Assembly: GCF_901709675.1 (NCBI RefSeq)
Contig: NC_051095.1
Coordinates: 27,015,956-27,079,955, forward strand
From: Syngnathus acus
Taxonomy: Eukaryota; Chordata; Actinopteri; Syngnathiformes; Syngnathidae
DNA: 64,000 nt
Direction of reading: 5' to 3'
Shown here: piece by piece, positions 43,045-54,499 of the stretch
How the letters are laid out: the number at the start of each line of letters is the position of its first letter
Numbering within the stretch: position 1 is the stretch's first letter
Notes under the pieces: generated by a model
What the model was told of the DNA's origin: nothing
The model's input: the letters and a program-made list of their open reading frames with translations, nothing else
Database searches by the model: none
Translations under genes and position numbers: made by a program

Positions 43045-46000
43045 CCCCTCCGTGAGTCGTCACCTTATCGGGGTGGAGGGGTTTGCGTGCCCCTATGATC
43101 CTAGGAGCCATGTTGTCTGGGGCTTCATGCCCCTGGTAGGGTCACCCATGGCAAACGGGTCCTAGGTGAGGGGCCAGACAAAGCACGGCTCACACGAGCC
43201 CCTTATGACGAACAAAATAAATGGATCTCGTTTTCCCTCGCCCGGACGCGGGTCACCGGGGCCCCCCTCTGGAGCCAGGCCTGGAGGCGGGGCTCGAAGG
43301 CGAGCGTCTGGTGGCCCGGCCTTCGCCCATGGGGCCCCCGGCCGGGCACAGCCCGAAAAGGAAACGTGGGTCCCCCTTCCCATGGGCTCACCACCTGTGG
43401 GAGGGGCCAAAGGGGTCGGGTGCAGTGCAAGCTGGGCGGCGGCCAAAGGCAGGGACCTTGGCGGTCTGATCCCCGGCTGCAGAAGCTGGCTCTTGGGACA
43501 TGGAATGTCACCTCTCTGGCTGGAAAGGAGCCCGAGCTGGTGTGCGAGGCAGAAAAGTTCCGACTAGATATAGTCGGACTTGCCTCCACGCACAGTTTGG
43601 GTTCCGGTACAAGCCCTCTCGAGAGAGGCTGGACTCTCTTCCACTCTGGAGTTGCCCACGGTGAGAGGCGTCGAGCAGGTGTGGGTATACTTATTGCCCC
43701 CCGGCTGGGCGCCTGCACATTGGGGTTCACCCCGGTGAACGAGAGGGTAGCCTTCCTCCGCCTTCGGGTGGGGGGACGGGTCCTGACTGTTGTTTGTGTC
43801 TATGCACCAAACGGCAGCTCAGAGTACCCACCCTTCTTGGAGTCCCTGGAGGAAGTGCTGGAGAGCGCTCCTTCTGGGGACTCCATCGTTCTACTGGGTG
43901 ACTTCAATGCTCACGTGGGCAATGACAGTGAGACCTGGAAGGGCGTGTTTGGGAGGAACGGCCCCCCCGATCTGAACCCGAGCGGTGTTCTATTATTGGA
44001 CTTCCGCAGTTCGATGATCGACTTTGTAGTCGTGTCATCGGATTTGCGGCCGCATGTTTTGGACACTCGGGCGAAGAGAGGGGCGGAGCTGTCAACTGAT
44101 CACCACCTGGTGGTTGGTTGGCTCCGATGGTGGGGGAAGATGCCGGTCCGACCTGGCAGACCCAAACGCTCTATGAGGGTCTGCTGGGAACGTCTGGCGG
44201 AATCCCCTGTCAGGAAGAGCTTCAACTCCCACCTCCGGCAGAGCTTTTCCCACGTCCCGGGGGAGGCGGGGGACATTGAGTCCATGTGGACCTTGTTCCG
44301 TGCCTCCATTGTTGAGGCGGCCGACCGGAGCTGTGGCCGTAAGGTCATTGGTGCCTGTCGTGGCGGATATCCCCAAACCCGCTGGTGGACACCGGCGGTA
44401 AGGAATGCCGTCAAGCTGAAGAAGGAGTCCTATCGGGCCGTTTTGGCCTGCGGGACTCCGGAGGCAGCTGACAGGTACCGGATGGCCAAGCGGAACGCGG
44501 CTTCGGCGGTTGCTGAGGCAAAAACCCGGGCGTGGGAGGAGTTTGGCGAGGCCATGGAGAATGACTTCCGGACGGCTTCGAGGAAATTCTGGTCCACCAT
44601 CCGGCGTCTCAGGAGGGGGAAGCAGTGCAACGTCAACACTGTTTACAGTGGAGATGGCGCGCTGCTGACCTCGACTCGGGACGTCGTGTGTCGGTGGGGA
44701 GAATACTTCGAAGACCTCCTCAATTCCACCTACACGCCTTCCATTGTGGAAGCAGGGCCTGGGGACTCTGAGGCGGACTCTCCAATCTCTGGGGTCGAAG
44801 TCACTGAGGTAGTTAAAAAACTCCTCGGTGGCAAAGCCCCGGGGGTGGATGAGATCCGCCCGGATTTCTTAAGGGCTCTGGATGTTGTGGGGCTGTCATG
44901 GCTGACACGTCTCTACAACATCGCGTGGACATCGGGGACAGTGCCTCTGGATTGGCAGACTGGGGTGGTGGTTCCCCTCTTTAAGAAGGGGGACCGGAGG
45001 GTGTGTTCCAATTACAGGGGAATTACACTCCTCAGCCTCCCTGGTAAGGTCTATTCAGGGGTGCTGGAGAGGAGGGTCCGTCGGGAGGTCGAACCTCGGA
45101 TTCAGGAGGAACAGTGTGGCTTTCGTCCTGGCCTTGGAACAGTGGACCAGCTCTTCACCCTCAGCAGGATCCTCGAGGGTGCATGGGAGTTCGCCCAACC
45201 AGTCCACATGTGTTTTGTGGACTTGGAGAAGGCGTTCGACCGTGTCCCTCGGGAGGTTCTGTGGGGGGTGCTTCGGGTGTACGGGGTACCGAGCCAACTG
45301 ATAAGGGCGGTTCGGTCCCTGTATCACCGATGCCAGAGTTTGGTCCGCATTTCCGGCAGTAAGTCGGATTCGTTCCCAGTGAGGGTTGGACTCCGCCAAG
45401 GCTGCCCTTTGTCACCGATTCTGTTCATAATTTTTATGGACAGAATTTCTAGGCGCAGGGTGTCCGGTTTGGGGACCTCAGCATCGCGTCTCTGCTTTTT
45501 GCAGACGACGTGGTGCTGTTGGCTTCTTCAGGCCGTGATCTCCAGCTCTCACTGGAGCGGTTCGCAGCCGAGTGTGAAGCGGTCGGGATGAGGGTCAGCA
45601 CCTCCAAATCCGAGTCCATGGTCCTCGATCGGAAAAGGGTGGAATGCCCTCTCCGGATCGGGGATGAGATCCTGCCCCAAGTGGAGGAGTTTAAGTATCT
45701 TGGGGTCTTGTTCACGAGTGAGGGGAGGATGGAGCGCGAGATCGACAGGCGGATCGGTGCAGCGTCGGCAGTAATGCGGACTCTGTACCGGTCCGTCGTG
45801 GTAAAGAGAGAGCTGAGCCAAAAGGCAAAGCTCTCAATTTACCGGTCGATTTACGCTCCTACCCTCACCTATGGTCACGAGCTATGGGTCGTGACCGAAA
45901 GAACGAGATCCCGGATACAAGCGGCCGAAATGAGTTTTCTCCGCAGGATGTCCGGGCTCTCCCTTAGAGATAGGGTGAGAAGTTCGGTCATCCGGGAGAG

Positions 46001-46312
46001 ACTCGGAGTAGAGTCGCTACTCCTCCATGTTGAGAGGAGCCAGATGAGGTGGCTCGGGCATCTCATCAGGATGCCTCCTGGACGCCTCCCTGGGGAGGTG
46101 TTCCGGGCATGTCCCACCGGTAGGAGACCCCGGGGACGACCCAGGACGCGCTGGAGAGACTATGTCTCTCAGCTGGCCTGGGAACGCCTTGGGATCCCCC
46201 GGGATGAGCTAGATGAAGTGGCTGGGGAGACGGAAGTCTGGGAGTCCCTCCTGAAGCTGCTGCCCCTGCGACCCGACCCCGGATAAGTGGAAGAAGATGG
46301 ATGGATGGATGG
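43045..46312 (+). mobile_element. RTE-like LINE, copy 2, nested in the 3' LTR
   Basis: Flanked by the 13-bp duplication actctgtcttttg (43032-43044, 46313-46325). Start and tail match copy 1, so it is full length apart from small deletions. Confidence 0.94.
43205..46286 (+). pseudogene. LINE EN-RT, broken copy
   Basis: Three changes relative to the intact protein at 8347-11526 are visible. A 2-bp change near 43338 shifts the N-terminal frame. An in-frame deletion near 44007 removes about 30 endonuclease residues before SSMIDFV. An 11-bp deletion near 45458 shifts the frame just before the catalytic FADD box, so RT residues downstream are read in another frame (45510-46286). Between these the protein text is nearly the same as copy 1. 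It cannot make an active enzyme. Confidence 0.9.
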
Positions 46313-46476
46313 ACTCTGTCTTTTGTTCACGTCTCTGTTCAGTTTCTGTTGTTGGTTTTGTTAGTCATTTACGTCAGTCTGCCGAGTCTGTTAGTTTGTT
46401 TTCATCAATAAACCCTGGTCCAAGCTGCACTTGGTCGCCCTGCTCCAGTTCCATTCCGATTCGTGACAATTATTCG

Positions 46477-46829
46477 GGGCGGCTCAGTGGCGCACTGGTT
46501 AGCACGTCCGCCTCACAGTTAGGAGGGTGCCGGTTCGATTCAAACTCCCTGTGTGGAGTTTGCATGTTCTCCCTGTGCCTGCGTGGGTTTTCTCCGGGTA
46601 CTCCGGTTTCCTCCCACATCCCCAAAACATGCTTGGTAGGCCAATTGAGCACTCCAAATTGCCCCTGGTGTGAGTGCGAGTGCGGATGTTCGTCTCTGTG
46701 TGCCCTGTGATCGGCTGGCAACCGGTTCAGGGTGTCCCCCGTCTACTGCCCGATGACTGCTGGGATATGCTCCAGCACGCCCTCAACCCCCGTGGGGACA
46801 AGCAGTATAGAAGATGGATGGATGGATAT
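46477..46829 (+). mobile_element. SINE-A, full length
   Basis: Flanked by attattcg (46469-46476, 46830-46837). The target overlaps the 5-bp duplication of the LTR element, so the SINE entered at its very edge. All SINE-A blocks are present; the head is ggcggctcagtggcgcactgg. Confidence 0.9.
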
Positions 46830-47120
46830 ATTATTCGTTTTTGTCTCTTAATTTCTCTTTTTCAAAAATCAAACAAATGTCAAAGGGAAAAATATTGGAA
46901 AATGGGCAAATGTTATATATTTAAATAATATATTTGTTGCAAGTGATGAAAAAATAAGTTAATTTATTCCTTCCTACCGACCGACCTACCTATCGATCTA
47001 TTATTGTGTGTTGTCCTGACCAACAGGAGAGGCTGGGGACCATCACATCAGACACCCGGACCACCAACACTGGCGCCCCCCAGGGGTGCGTCCTCTCCCC
47101 ACTGCTCCTATACAGTCCTC

Positions 47121-47616
47121 ATGCTCCCCAACAGAAACGTAGCGACAATCTGGAGAAAAGTGGGTCGAAGATCGGCCAGGTTAACCGGCAGCCTAGGAGA
47201 AGTTATGATGCAAACTTCAAGATGATGGTGTTAAATGAGGTAGAGTCTTCAAACAATTGCAAAGCGGCTGTGAAATATGGTGTCACAGAGTGTAATGTAC
47301 GGAGATGGAGAGCTCAAAAAGATCGCCTAAAAAGTCCTCAGAGCGGCCGCTTTCAAAAGCTCGACAGAATCATTTGTTTCAGATGTACTGTAATCATTTT
47401 CTGTATAAAAATTAAATTTGGTGTTCAAAAAGTATTTTTTCAAACTTGAGTCCTGAAAAAGAAGGGGTCGTCTTATAATCAGGATCATCTTATATTCGGG
47501 CCAATATGGTATTTTAAATGGACTTACGCTATTAAACAAGATCAATATCAATTTAAACAAAAATATTGATTCGGTGGCTACTTCGAATAATTTAAACCCC
47601 AAACAAAAAACATAGA
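47121..47616 (+). pseudogene. pogo/Tigger-type transposase N-terminal fragment
   Basis: The frame YDANFKMMVLNEVESSNNCKA followed by KYGVTECNVRRWRAQKDRL is the helix-turn-helix DNA-binding region at the start of pogo/Tigger-type transposases. The rest of the transposase is absent. The sequence gggtcgtcttataatcagg at about 47464-47482 is a known subterminal motif of such elements. Only about 60 codons are recognisable. Confidence 0.65.
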
Positions 47617-47624
47617 GTCTATGC

Positions 47625-47954
47625 CACAGGTGTCAAACTCAAGGCCCGGGGGCCAGATACGGCCCGCCACATCATTTTATGTGGCCCGCGAAGACAAATT
47701 GTGCATCAAATTCGTGTCATTACTAGAATTGCAAATTGTCTTCACTTTCAATAATCTCTTTTTTTTTTATATATATTTGACCAGTTTTTACTCATCTGAT
47801 TTGAAAACGAGTTATTTTTCAGTTTGTTTTGTCGCTTTTACTGTATATAATATGAGGTGCTCCTACATTTATTTGGGTTGACAGTCATAATGGCCCTCCG
47901 AAAGAAGCTATGACTACAATGCGGCCCGCGAAAAAAATGAGTTTGACACCCCTG
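47625..47954. mobile_element. hAT MITE with 8-bp target duplication
   Basis: 330 bp. Ends cacaggtgtcaaactcaagg and gagtttgacacccctg; flanked by gtctatgc (47617-47624, 47955-47962). The same family occurs twice in the Tc1 element at 19.7-20.9 kb. Confidence 0.92.
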
Positions 47955-48950
47955 GTCTATGCCAATGATTGCTCCTCAGGCGACTCTTCTGTGAAGCTCC
48001 TGAAGTATGCGGACGACACCACTCTCATCAGACTGATCCAGGATGGTAACGAGATTGCGTACAGACAGGAGGTGGAGCGGCTGGTCCACTGGTGCAGCCA
48101 AAACCACCTAGAGCTGAACCCGCTCAAGACCGTGGAGATGACAGTGGACTTCAGGAGAGACCCTTCACCACTTCCACCTCTCACTATCCTCACTAATGCT
48201 ATTCCCTCCACAGACACCTTCAAGTTCCTGGGATCCACAATCTCTCGGGACCTGAAATGGACCGGCCACATAGACTCTGCCCGGAAGAAGGCCCAGCAGA
48301 GGCTGTACTTTCTGAGACACCTCAGGAAGTTCAACTTGCCACAGGAGCTGCTGAAGACCTTCTATACTGCCATCATCCAGTTTATCCTCTGCACCTCCAT
48401 TACTGTCTGGTTTGGATCGGCCACCAAACAAGACAAGCATAGACTGCAACGGACAATCAGGACTACAGAAAAGATAATCGGGACCAACCTCCCATCTATC
48501 CAAGACTTGTACCTTTCCAGGACCGGGAAATGTGCAAGTAACATCTCTAAAGACCCTTCTCACCCAGGTCACAGTCTGTTCAAACTACTCCCCTCCGCAC
48601 GGCGTTACAGAGCGCTGTACGCCAAAACCAGCAGACACAGACACAGCTTCTTCCCCAAGGCTGTCGCTCTGATGAACTCACACCACCCATAGAGCCTCAA
48701 AGTCATTCCTGTGCAATAACTTCCTGCTCTCGACACTATATTTTTTAATTGTCTATATTACGTGTACTATGTGTCCTTTCTGCATCCATTGCAGCCTGGT
48801 CATCCTGGAAGAGGGATCCTCCCATCTGTGGTCTCTTCTCAAGGTTTCTCATTTCCCCTCGTAGGAGTTTTGAGTTTTTCCTTGCCCTCCTGGGAGTTTA
48901 AAATCAGGGGATATTTGAGAATAATGGTCAATTTTCGCACATGTCCTGAA

Positions 48951-49904
48951 TGTAGTTAGTCACCTAAATGTTGAACAGAGGCTGAGATCTATCGGAGTCA
49001 AATTCCTTGTTTGGCATGCCCAAACATGGCCAATAAACTTCTTGAATCTTGTTAAAGATGTCCGTTGTTGAGCCAGAAAAACAAAGATGTGGAGTAACAG
49101 TTGGTTCTTTATTGGCCAGATCTTGGGTTGTTTAATGGTGGTCAGTACACATGGCACGACAGCAGATGAAACAACAGCCCCCATCTCCAGGTCAGAAGGT
49201 TTTATACTGTCCAGAAAAAGCAGGAAAGCATCACCTGACCATTTGGTACCTACGTACGTGTATTGGGAGGTGTGTGTTGTGTCCGCCGTCTGTGCCCATG
49301 TGTATTGGGAGGCCACAAAGCTCTGGGTGCTCTATCCGTGTTCTGATTGAGCAGTTATGTTTATATAAAATAATGAATGAATGAATTTTTATTTCGAACA
49401 TGATTTAAAGAATAAAAACAATAAAAAACAAACAACAAACAATATATATCTCTGTTGAAAAAGGAGTAGGAAGTAGCCTAGGCTTATCATGTCCTACCCC
49501 TATCCATCACTTATCGTTCCAAGTGAGAACATGAAATTTACAAAAGAACAAAAGATAAACAACAAAAATATCTTATAATAAAATTAAGATTTACACACAT
49601 CTGAACATGAAAAAGTATATGAGTTTGTCTAACTTAACAAAATATGTACACGCTGTTTCACCCACTTCAATCCCCCTTTTGACCTCGTCAACCAAAAAAC
49701 AAAATCCGAGCCATACCAGGGGAGAAACGATAAAGCGAGCAGGAGCACAATTACCTAATATAAGGAGAGATTTCTAAAGGACAGGTTGGTGGTTGTAATA
49801 GGCTATACATGCTTTAAAAACGTTAGACACTGTCAGCAAAACACTGCCGGGACGAGGGGTTCTCGCCTCAATACTCCAGTTCAACTTGAGTGTGTGAGTG
49901 AAAA
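48951..49904. other. Old repeat debris
   Basis: 49375-49640 resembles the 3' end of a minus-strand LINE (aaaaaggagtaggaagtagc). The part at 49040-49340 has promoter/LTR-like features but no clear ends. Nothing definite. Confidence 0.3.
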
Positions 49905-50215
49905 AAGTGTTATAATGCAGGAAAAGGCTCACACGGTCCCTCTGCCTTAGGCGACCAAAATCTCATTAACATTGTCAGTCTGAGATAACAACTGCTTGTA
50001 GTAGTTCAGCCGTTGGGGTCTTTGCACGCTCACTGGTGGAGGGTGAGCAGAATTCTCACCCCCTTTGCAGCTCTGCTCCGTCTGGTGGGAACTTCAAAGG
50101 GTCCAGTCCACCTAGGCTCTGTCCACTTTCTCTTCAGGACCTTTAGCCAGACAGTTGGGGTGAGCCGGATCTCGGTCTTCGCTTCCGGATCCGCAGTAGT
50201 TTGCTCAGCAAATCT
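49905..50215 (-). pseudogene. Decayed ERV: integrase C-terminus and post-env segment
   Basis: The reverse strand reads TVWLKVLKRKWTEPRWTGPFEV, shortened here to its core WLKVLKRKW and EPRWTGPFEV, the gammaretroviral integrase C-terminal domain. Some 150 bp on it reads FWSPKAEGPC, which matches FWSPKAKGPC after env in the ERV at 24.7-31.3 kb. Env itself is missing between them. Stops occur within about 40 codons. This is an older relative, in opposite orientation, with an env deletion. Confidence 0.55.
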
Positions 50216-50245
50216 GGAACCATAAAACTGGACAATTGTTCTGAG

Positions 50246-50246
<1 letters not shown>

Positions 50247-50333
<87 letters not shown>
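50247..50333. repeat. (GT)n microsatellite, about 43 units
   Basis: Uninterrupted TG dinucleotides over 86 bp. Confidence 0.97.
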
Positions 50334-50335
<2 letters not shown>

Positions 50336-50746
50336 TTACCACCATCTGGATCCGCAACTGGAAGAGTAGAAGCAGGTCCGGGAAAACAGCACCCTTTCTG
50401 GAATTTTTACACATTGTCTTTAAAAATTTTTAAACCTTATCATCCCTATATTGTTACCACATTTTGTATTCATTCCAGATTGTTGTCTCTCATTCATTCC
50501 TTCCTTTCGAGATGCTTCTTCTGCTCCTCTCATCACTGTATGTTGAATGCCCTGTTAAGACTCCAAAAACAACTAATAAAATAATAAATTTAATAAATTA
50601 ATTAAAAAATTAATAAAAAAATAAAATAGAAAATTCCTGCTTTAGCAATCATCTCATTAACGATGTAGCTAGCTTCGACTGCTGCATTATTCTCTGTGGT
50701 TGCTTTCTTAAAGAAATCTTGTTGCCTCAGCAGACGTGTTTTAAGA

Positions 50747-51690
50747 CAGTGGTCCCCAACCACCGGGCCGCGGACCGGTACCGGTCCGTGGGTCACTTGG
50801 TACCGGGCCCCCAAGCCGCACAGAAAAAAATATATAATTTTTTTTTAATCGACGATCGATTATTTCAGGTCAAGACGCTCGTCCCGGTCCCGTGACATGT
50901 TTCCCCAGTCGAGCCCGCAAAGCTAGCAAAAATGAGTATGAATTTATTTTGAAAAATATAACAAATTTGGCGATTCTCTCCCAATTACATCTGTCGGTGC
51001 ATCTGTGTCTCTTGACACAGGTTAATTCAGGTCAAGACGCTCGTCCCGGTCACGTTACATGTCACCCCAGTCGAGCCCGCGAAGCAAGCAAAAATGAGCA
51101 AGAAACAGATGTTTGGAAAGCTTCTTCAGAAAAGGAAAAAAGCCCAATGAGGAGACAGAAGAAGAAGAGGTTGCAACTTTTAAGAAAAGGAAAGCTGCAT
51201 TTAAAAGAAAATTTCAGGAGTCCTACTTAAAATATGGATTTATCGCCACAGGTGACTCTGACGCGCCAAGCCCACTCTACATAATATGTGGCGAGAGACT
51301 AGCTAACGAGGTATTGAAGCCTTCAAAACTGCTTCGGCACATGGATACCAAGCATCCTGCATTAAAAGACAAACCTTCGGAATTTTTTGAAAGAAAAAAA
51401 CGTGAACATCAACAGCACACTTCGGGTGTCATTGTCTCCGATTACGTCTAGACGGGACTGGCTTGTTTCTGAGAAACAAGCTCAGTGCTCCCACTAATTC
51501 AACATAATGGTGAGTTTTATTTTTATGTGGTTTATATTTGTTTTTATGCCAGTCGTATCATTTTATTTCATCGTATTTATATATTTATTTTAAATGTATT
51601 ATTTACTTATATAAATGTATTATTTATTTATATAAAGGCCGGTCGGCGAAAATATTTCTGACACGTAACCGGTCTGTGTTTTTTCAATCT
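50747..51690 (+). mobile_element. ZBED-type hAT derivative, right end missing
   Basis: Starts cagtggtccccaaccaccgg. Near 51640 the text ggccggtcggcgaaaatatt is the usual approach to the right end, but the terminal repeat itself is absent. Parts of 50865-50920 are repeated at 51023-51080. Confidence 0.75.
51113..51451 (+). pseudogene. BED-finger fragment of a ZBED-like hAT gene
   Basis: A 112-codon frame contains FQESYLKYGFI, then YIICGERLANEVLKPSKLLRHM and HPALKDKPSEFFERK. The order is that of the BED finger region of ZBED5/SCAND3-like hAT proteins. The first zinc Cys is Tyr here (YIIC instead of CxxC), so the finger is probably dead. The frame starts inside an upstream reading frame, MSKKQMFGKLLQK, which is out of phase, so a frameshift lies near 51115. 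The protein ends at SDYV, long before a catalytic domain. The stop is followed by old element 3' sequence. Confidence 0.7.
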
Positions 51691-51901
51691 GCCTCCATAG
51701 CCTTCTATCTTTTCTAACAATGGAGTGAAAAGAAGTGAGTGAATGGAATGAATCAAAAATAGTTAACTGTTACCCATGCAACGAATCTGAACAAATTTAC
51801 ATTTCTAAGACACTGCTGATGGCATGTTTATAAATGTCGATTTATTAACCAGAAACCAAATTTACATATGTAACTATTGGTCAATCCACAAATTCCAAAG
51901 C

Positions 51902-54165
51902 ACATTGTATTTGAGTGCTTTATTTGAGGGCGTGTTTTGAGACCACCGACTGGGGGATGTTCCAGAGAGTCCACGGGGATGAAATAGATGGTCTTGTAGA
52001 CTGTGTCACGGACTACATCAAGTTCTGCGAGGAGAGCATCGTCCCCATTAAAAAGGTGCGCTGCTTTCCTAATAACAAGCCGTGGATTAATGGCAACATC
52101 AAGGCCCTCTTGACAAGGAAGAGGAGGCTGTTTAAAGCAGGGGAAATTGAGGGGGCCAAGGCCGCTCAAAAGGAGGTGAAGAGGGAGATGAGAGCAGCTA
52201 AAGACAACTACAGGAGGAAACTGGAGGGAGGGCTGGTGGCCCACAGCTCTAAGGAGGTGTGGAAGGGCTTTAAGAAGATCACAGGTCTCAGGCAGCCACA
52301 TACGGTGGTGGAGGGGACCCGAGAGCAGGCAGATGACCTGAACTGCTTTTTTAACAGGTTTGATCAACCTGTCTGTCCCCTGTCACCCCCCACCGTCCCC
52401 CTCCCTCTCCCTTCTCCAATTCATCCCACCCCAGGAAGCTGTATCCCCCACTTCTCCTGACCCCCTCACATCCCAGTGGCAGGTGCCTCCCACCACCACT
52501 GGTTGGAAACAGGGAGCATGCTCCACACCTGGAGACGCCCACAGCTTAATAACATCTGAGCAGGTGAGGAAGCAGTTCTCCAGAGTGAACATGCACAAGG
52601 CCAGAGGACCGGATAACATCAACCCCAAGGTACTGAAGGGGTGTGCTGGAGAGCTAGCGGACATATTCCATCATCTCTTCAGTCTATCTCTAAGACTGAG
52701 GAAGGTTCCGCAGCTCTGGAAGACCTCATGCATCGTCCCGGTGCCAAAGAATGGACGGCCCAGCACTCCAAACGATTACAGACCGGTTGCCCTAACATCT
52801 CAGGTCATGAAGATCTTGGAGAGGCTGGTGCTGCAACATCTTAAACCCCAGGTGAAGGATTATCTGGACCCCCGGCAGTTTGCATATTAAGAGAATGTGG
52901 GGGTGGAAGATGCCGTCATCTACATGCTACACAGGGCCTACACACACCTGGAGAAGCCACGGAGCATGGTGAGGATCATGTTCTTCGACTTCTCCAGCGC
53001 ATTCAATACCATCAAGCCATCACTACTGGCAGACAAACTAGCGGTGATGGGTGTAGAAGACTCCCTGACAGCTTGGATCCACAACTACCTGACAGATAGA
53101 CGACAGTACGTTAGACTGCAGGGCTGTCAGTCTGAGGTGGTGGTATGTAACACCTTGGGCCCCCCAAGGAACTGTCCGGGCACCATTTCTCTTCACCGTC
53201 TACACCTCCGACTTCCAATTCAGCTCACACCAGTGCCACCTGCAGAAGTTCTCTGATGACTCCTCTATTGTGGGCTATATCACAGATGACAGGGAGGAGT
53301 ACAAGGCCCTGGTGGAGAACTTTGTGAAGTGGTGCGACACCAACCACCTTCTGCTCAACATCAGCAAAACCAAGGAGTTGTTGGTGGATTTTAGGAGGAA
53401 GAGAGGGACCTCAGCCCCTATCACCATCAAGGGAGTGGAAGTTGAAAGAGTGGACTCCTACAGGTACCTGGGGGTACATTTTAACAACAAACTGGACTGG
53501 TCCGACAACACCGAGGCTCTTATCAGGAAGGGGCAGAGCAGGATGTTTTTCCTGAGAAGGCTGAGGTCGTTTAATGTTTGTAATAGGCTACTGAGAAGGT
53601 TTTATCAGTCAGTGGTCTCCAGTGTCCTGTTCTTCGCCAGGGCCTGCTGGGGAGGCAACATCTGTGCCAGGGACGCTACCAGGCTGAACAAGCTCGTGAA
53701 GAAGGCCAGCTCTGTGGTGGGGACCGGGTTAGACAGCGTGGTCAAACAGAGGATGGGGAAAAAACTGGCGGCCATGTTGGCCAATCCCTCCCATCCACTG
53801 CACATCAAGCTGACGCGGATGAGGAGCAAATTCAGCAACAGATTTGTCCTCCCCCGTCAGAGCACAAAGAGATTTGGACAGTCATTTATTCCAGCTGCTT
53901 TCCGACTCTACAATCAGGCCCGCAGGCGCGGGGAGACCTGGAGCTAGAGACTTGGGACTTTTTATCTGCACATGATGCACTTTAGTAAACTACCAGTTTG
54001 CACTGCATGTTATTGGACCAGCAGTGTGTTATATTTATTGCATTGTGAACTTTGTTTTTTCTGTTTGTCTTCCTCTTTTTTAAATGTCACGGGCTGTTTG
54101 ACAACTAATTTTCCCCAGAGGGGACAATAAAGGTTTCAATCAATCAATCAATCAATCAATCAGGT
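51902..54165 (+). pseudogene. Rex1-like (CR1/L2 group) LINE, broken
   Basis: Pieces in order: a linker before RT (TDWGMFQRV, WINGNIKALLTRKRR), RT with NMHKARGPDNINPKVL, NDYRPVALTS and DFSSAFNTI, the catalytic FSDDSSIVGYI, KTKELLVDFRR and RYLGVHFNNKLDW, and a C-terminus ending ARRRGETWS. Breaks: a frameshift near 52370, a TAA after PRQFAY (52888), and a shift near 53155-53270 around the QGT box. The endonuclease is missing (5' truncation). The 3' end is ggggacaataaaggtttcaa plus a CAAT tail (54137-54165). Confidence 0.88.
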
Positions 54166-54186
54166 GGCGTATTTATTTATTTAGGA

Positions 54187-54497
54187 TTGAAGATGGGGTG
54201 CTGCATGCATGTGTGCCATTCATGTAAAGAGCCCACTAAAATAATTCCATTTTCAGAGACAAGTTGGGTCAAATTTATTAATTGTACATTGCAGTGGGCT
54301 AATTTAGATGTCCCAGAAAGTGCAATAGCACAATTTGCTGTTAAAACATTCAACTTAACAGTTAACAGCCCAATTCCAGATGTGCTAGCTAATGCAGGTT
54401 ACCACAGAGAATGCTACATGCAATTTGCAAACACACGGAACATAGAGGCTGCCCGCAAGAGGAAGGAAAAAATGACAAAGACCGCAAAAGGTTCGTA
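54187..54497 (+). other. Cys-rich coding-like segment, unassigned
   Basis: About 100 codons are open from an ATG: MKMGCCMHVCHSCKEP, then WVKFINCTLQW, AGYHRECYMQF and a basic end ARKRKEKMTK. The Cys pair and YHRECY arrangement looks like a metal-binding N-terminus, such as I have seen in uncharacterised fish proteins often tied to transposons. The frame runs on into LINE 3' sequence at about 54500, so the true 3' limit may be a splice site or a truncation there. A weakly similar basic segment (TEKRKMTKTRAQG) lies at 56590-56630. I do not recognise the family and assign no function. Confidence 0.35.
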
Positions 54498-54499
54498 CC

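Larger units (their letters stand above)
41745..46468 (+). mobile_element. Non-autonomous, self-primed LTR retrotransposon
   Basis: Flanked by attat (41740-41744 and 46469-46473). It has a 343-bp 5' LTR, a 751-bp interior with no gag or pol domains, a polypurine tract and a 3' LTR that is split by LINE copy 2. The LTRs differ at about nine positions plus a 6-bp insertion, so it is clearly older than the ERV at 24.7 kb. The primer site complements the element's own LTR. Confidence 0.9.
47010..48950 (+). pseudogene. L2-like LINE RT fragment, split by two DNA transposons
   Basis: The first piece (47010-47120) encodes the RT segment TNTGAPQGCVLSPLL. After the inserts the protein resumes with YANDCSSGDSS, the catalytic YADDTTL, HLELNPLKTVEM and FLGSTISRDLKW. 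A clean frame follows to LMNSHHP at 48692. A 3' UTR with cctgggagtttaaa-type text follows. It belongs to the fish L2/Maui-like group by the YADDT-LI and LNPLKT motifs. The 5' part with the endonuclease is missing. The long clean C-terminal frame (about 245 codons) suggests moderate age. Confidence 0.82.

Noticed and set aside
42475-43098. 207-codon Pro/Arg-rich frame inside the LTR element.
   Set aside because: It is the 28/31-bp repeat array read through and then runs into the LTR and LINE; no gag or other domain is seen.
48257-48572. Additional frames on both strands over the L2-like LINE.
   Set aside because: Shadows of the LINE reading frame.
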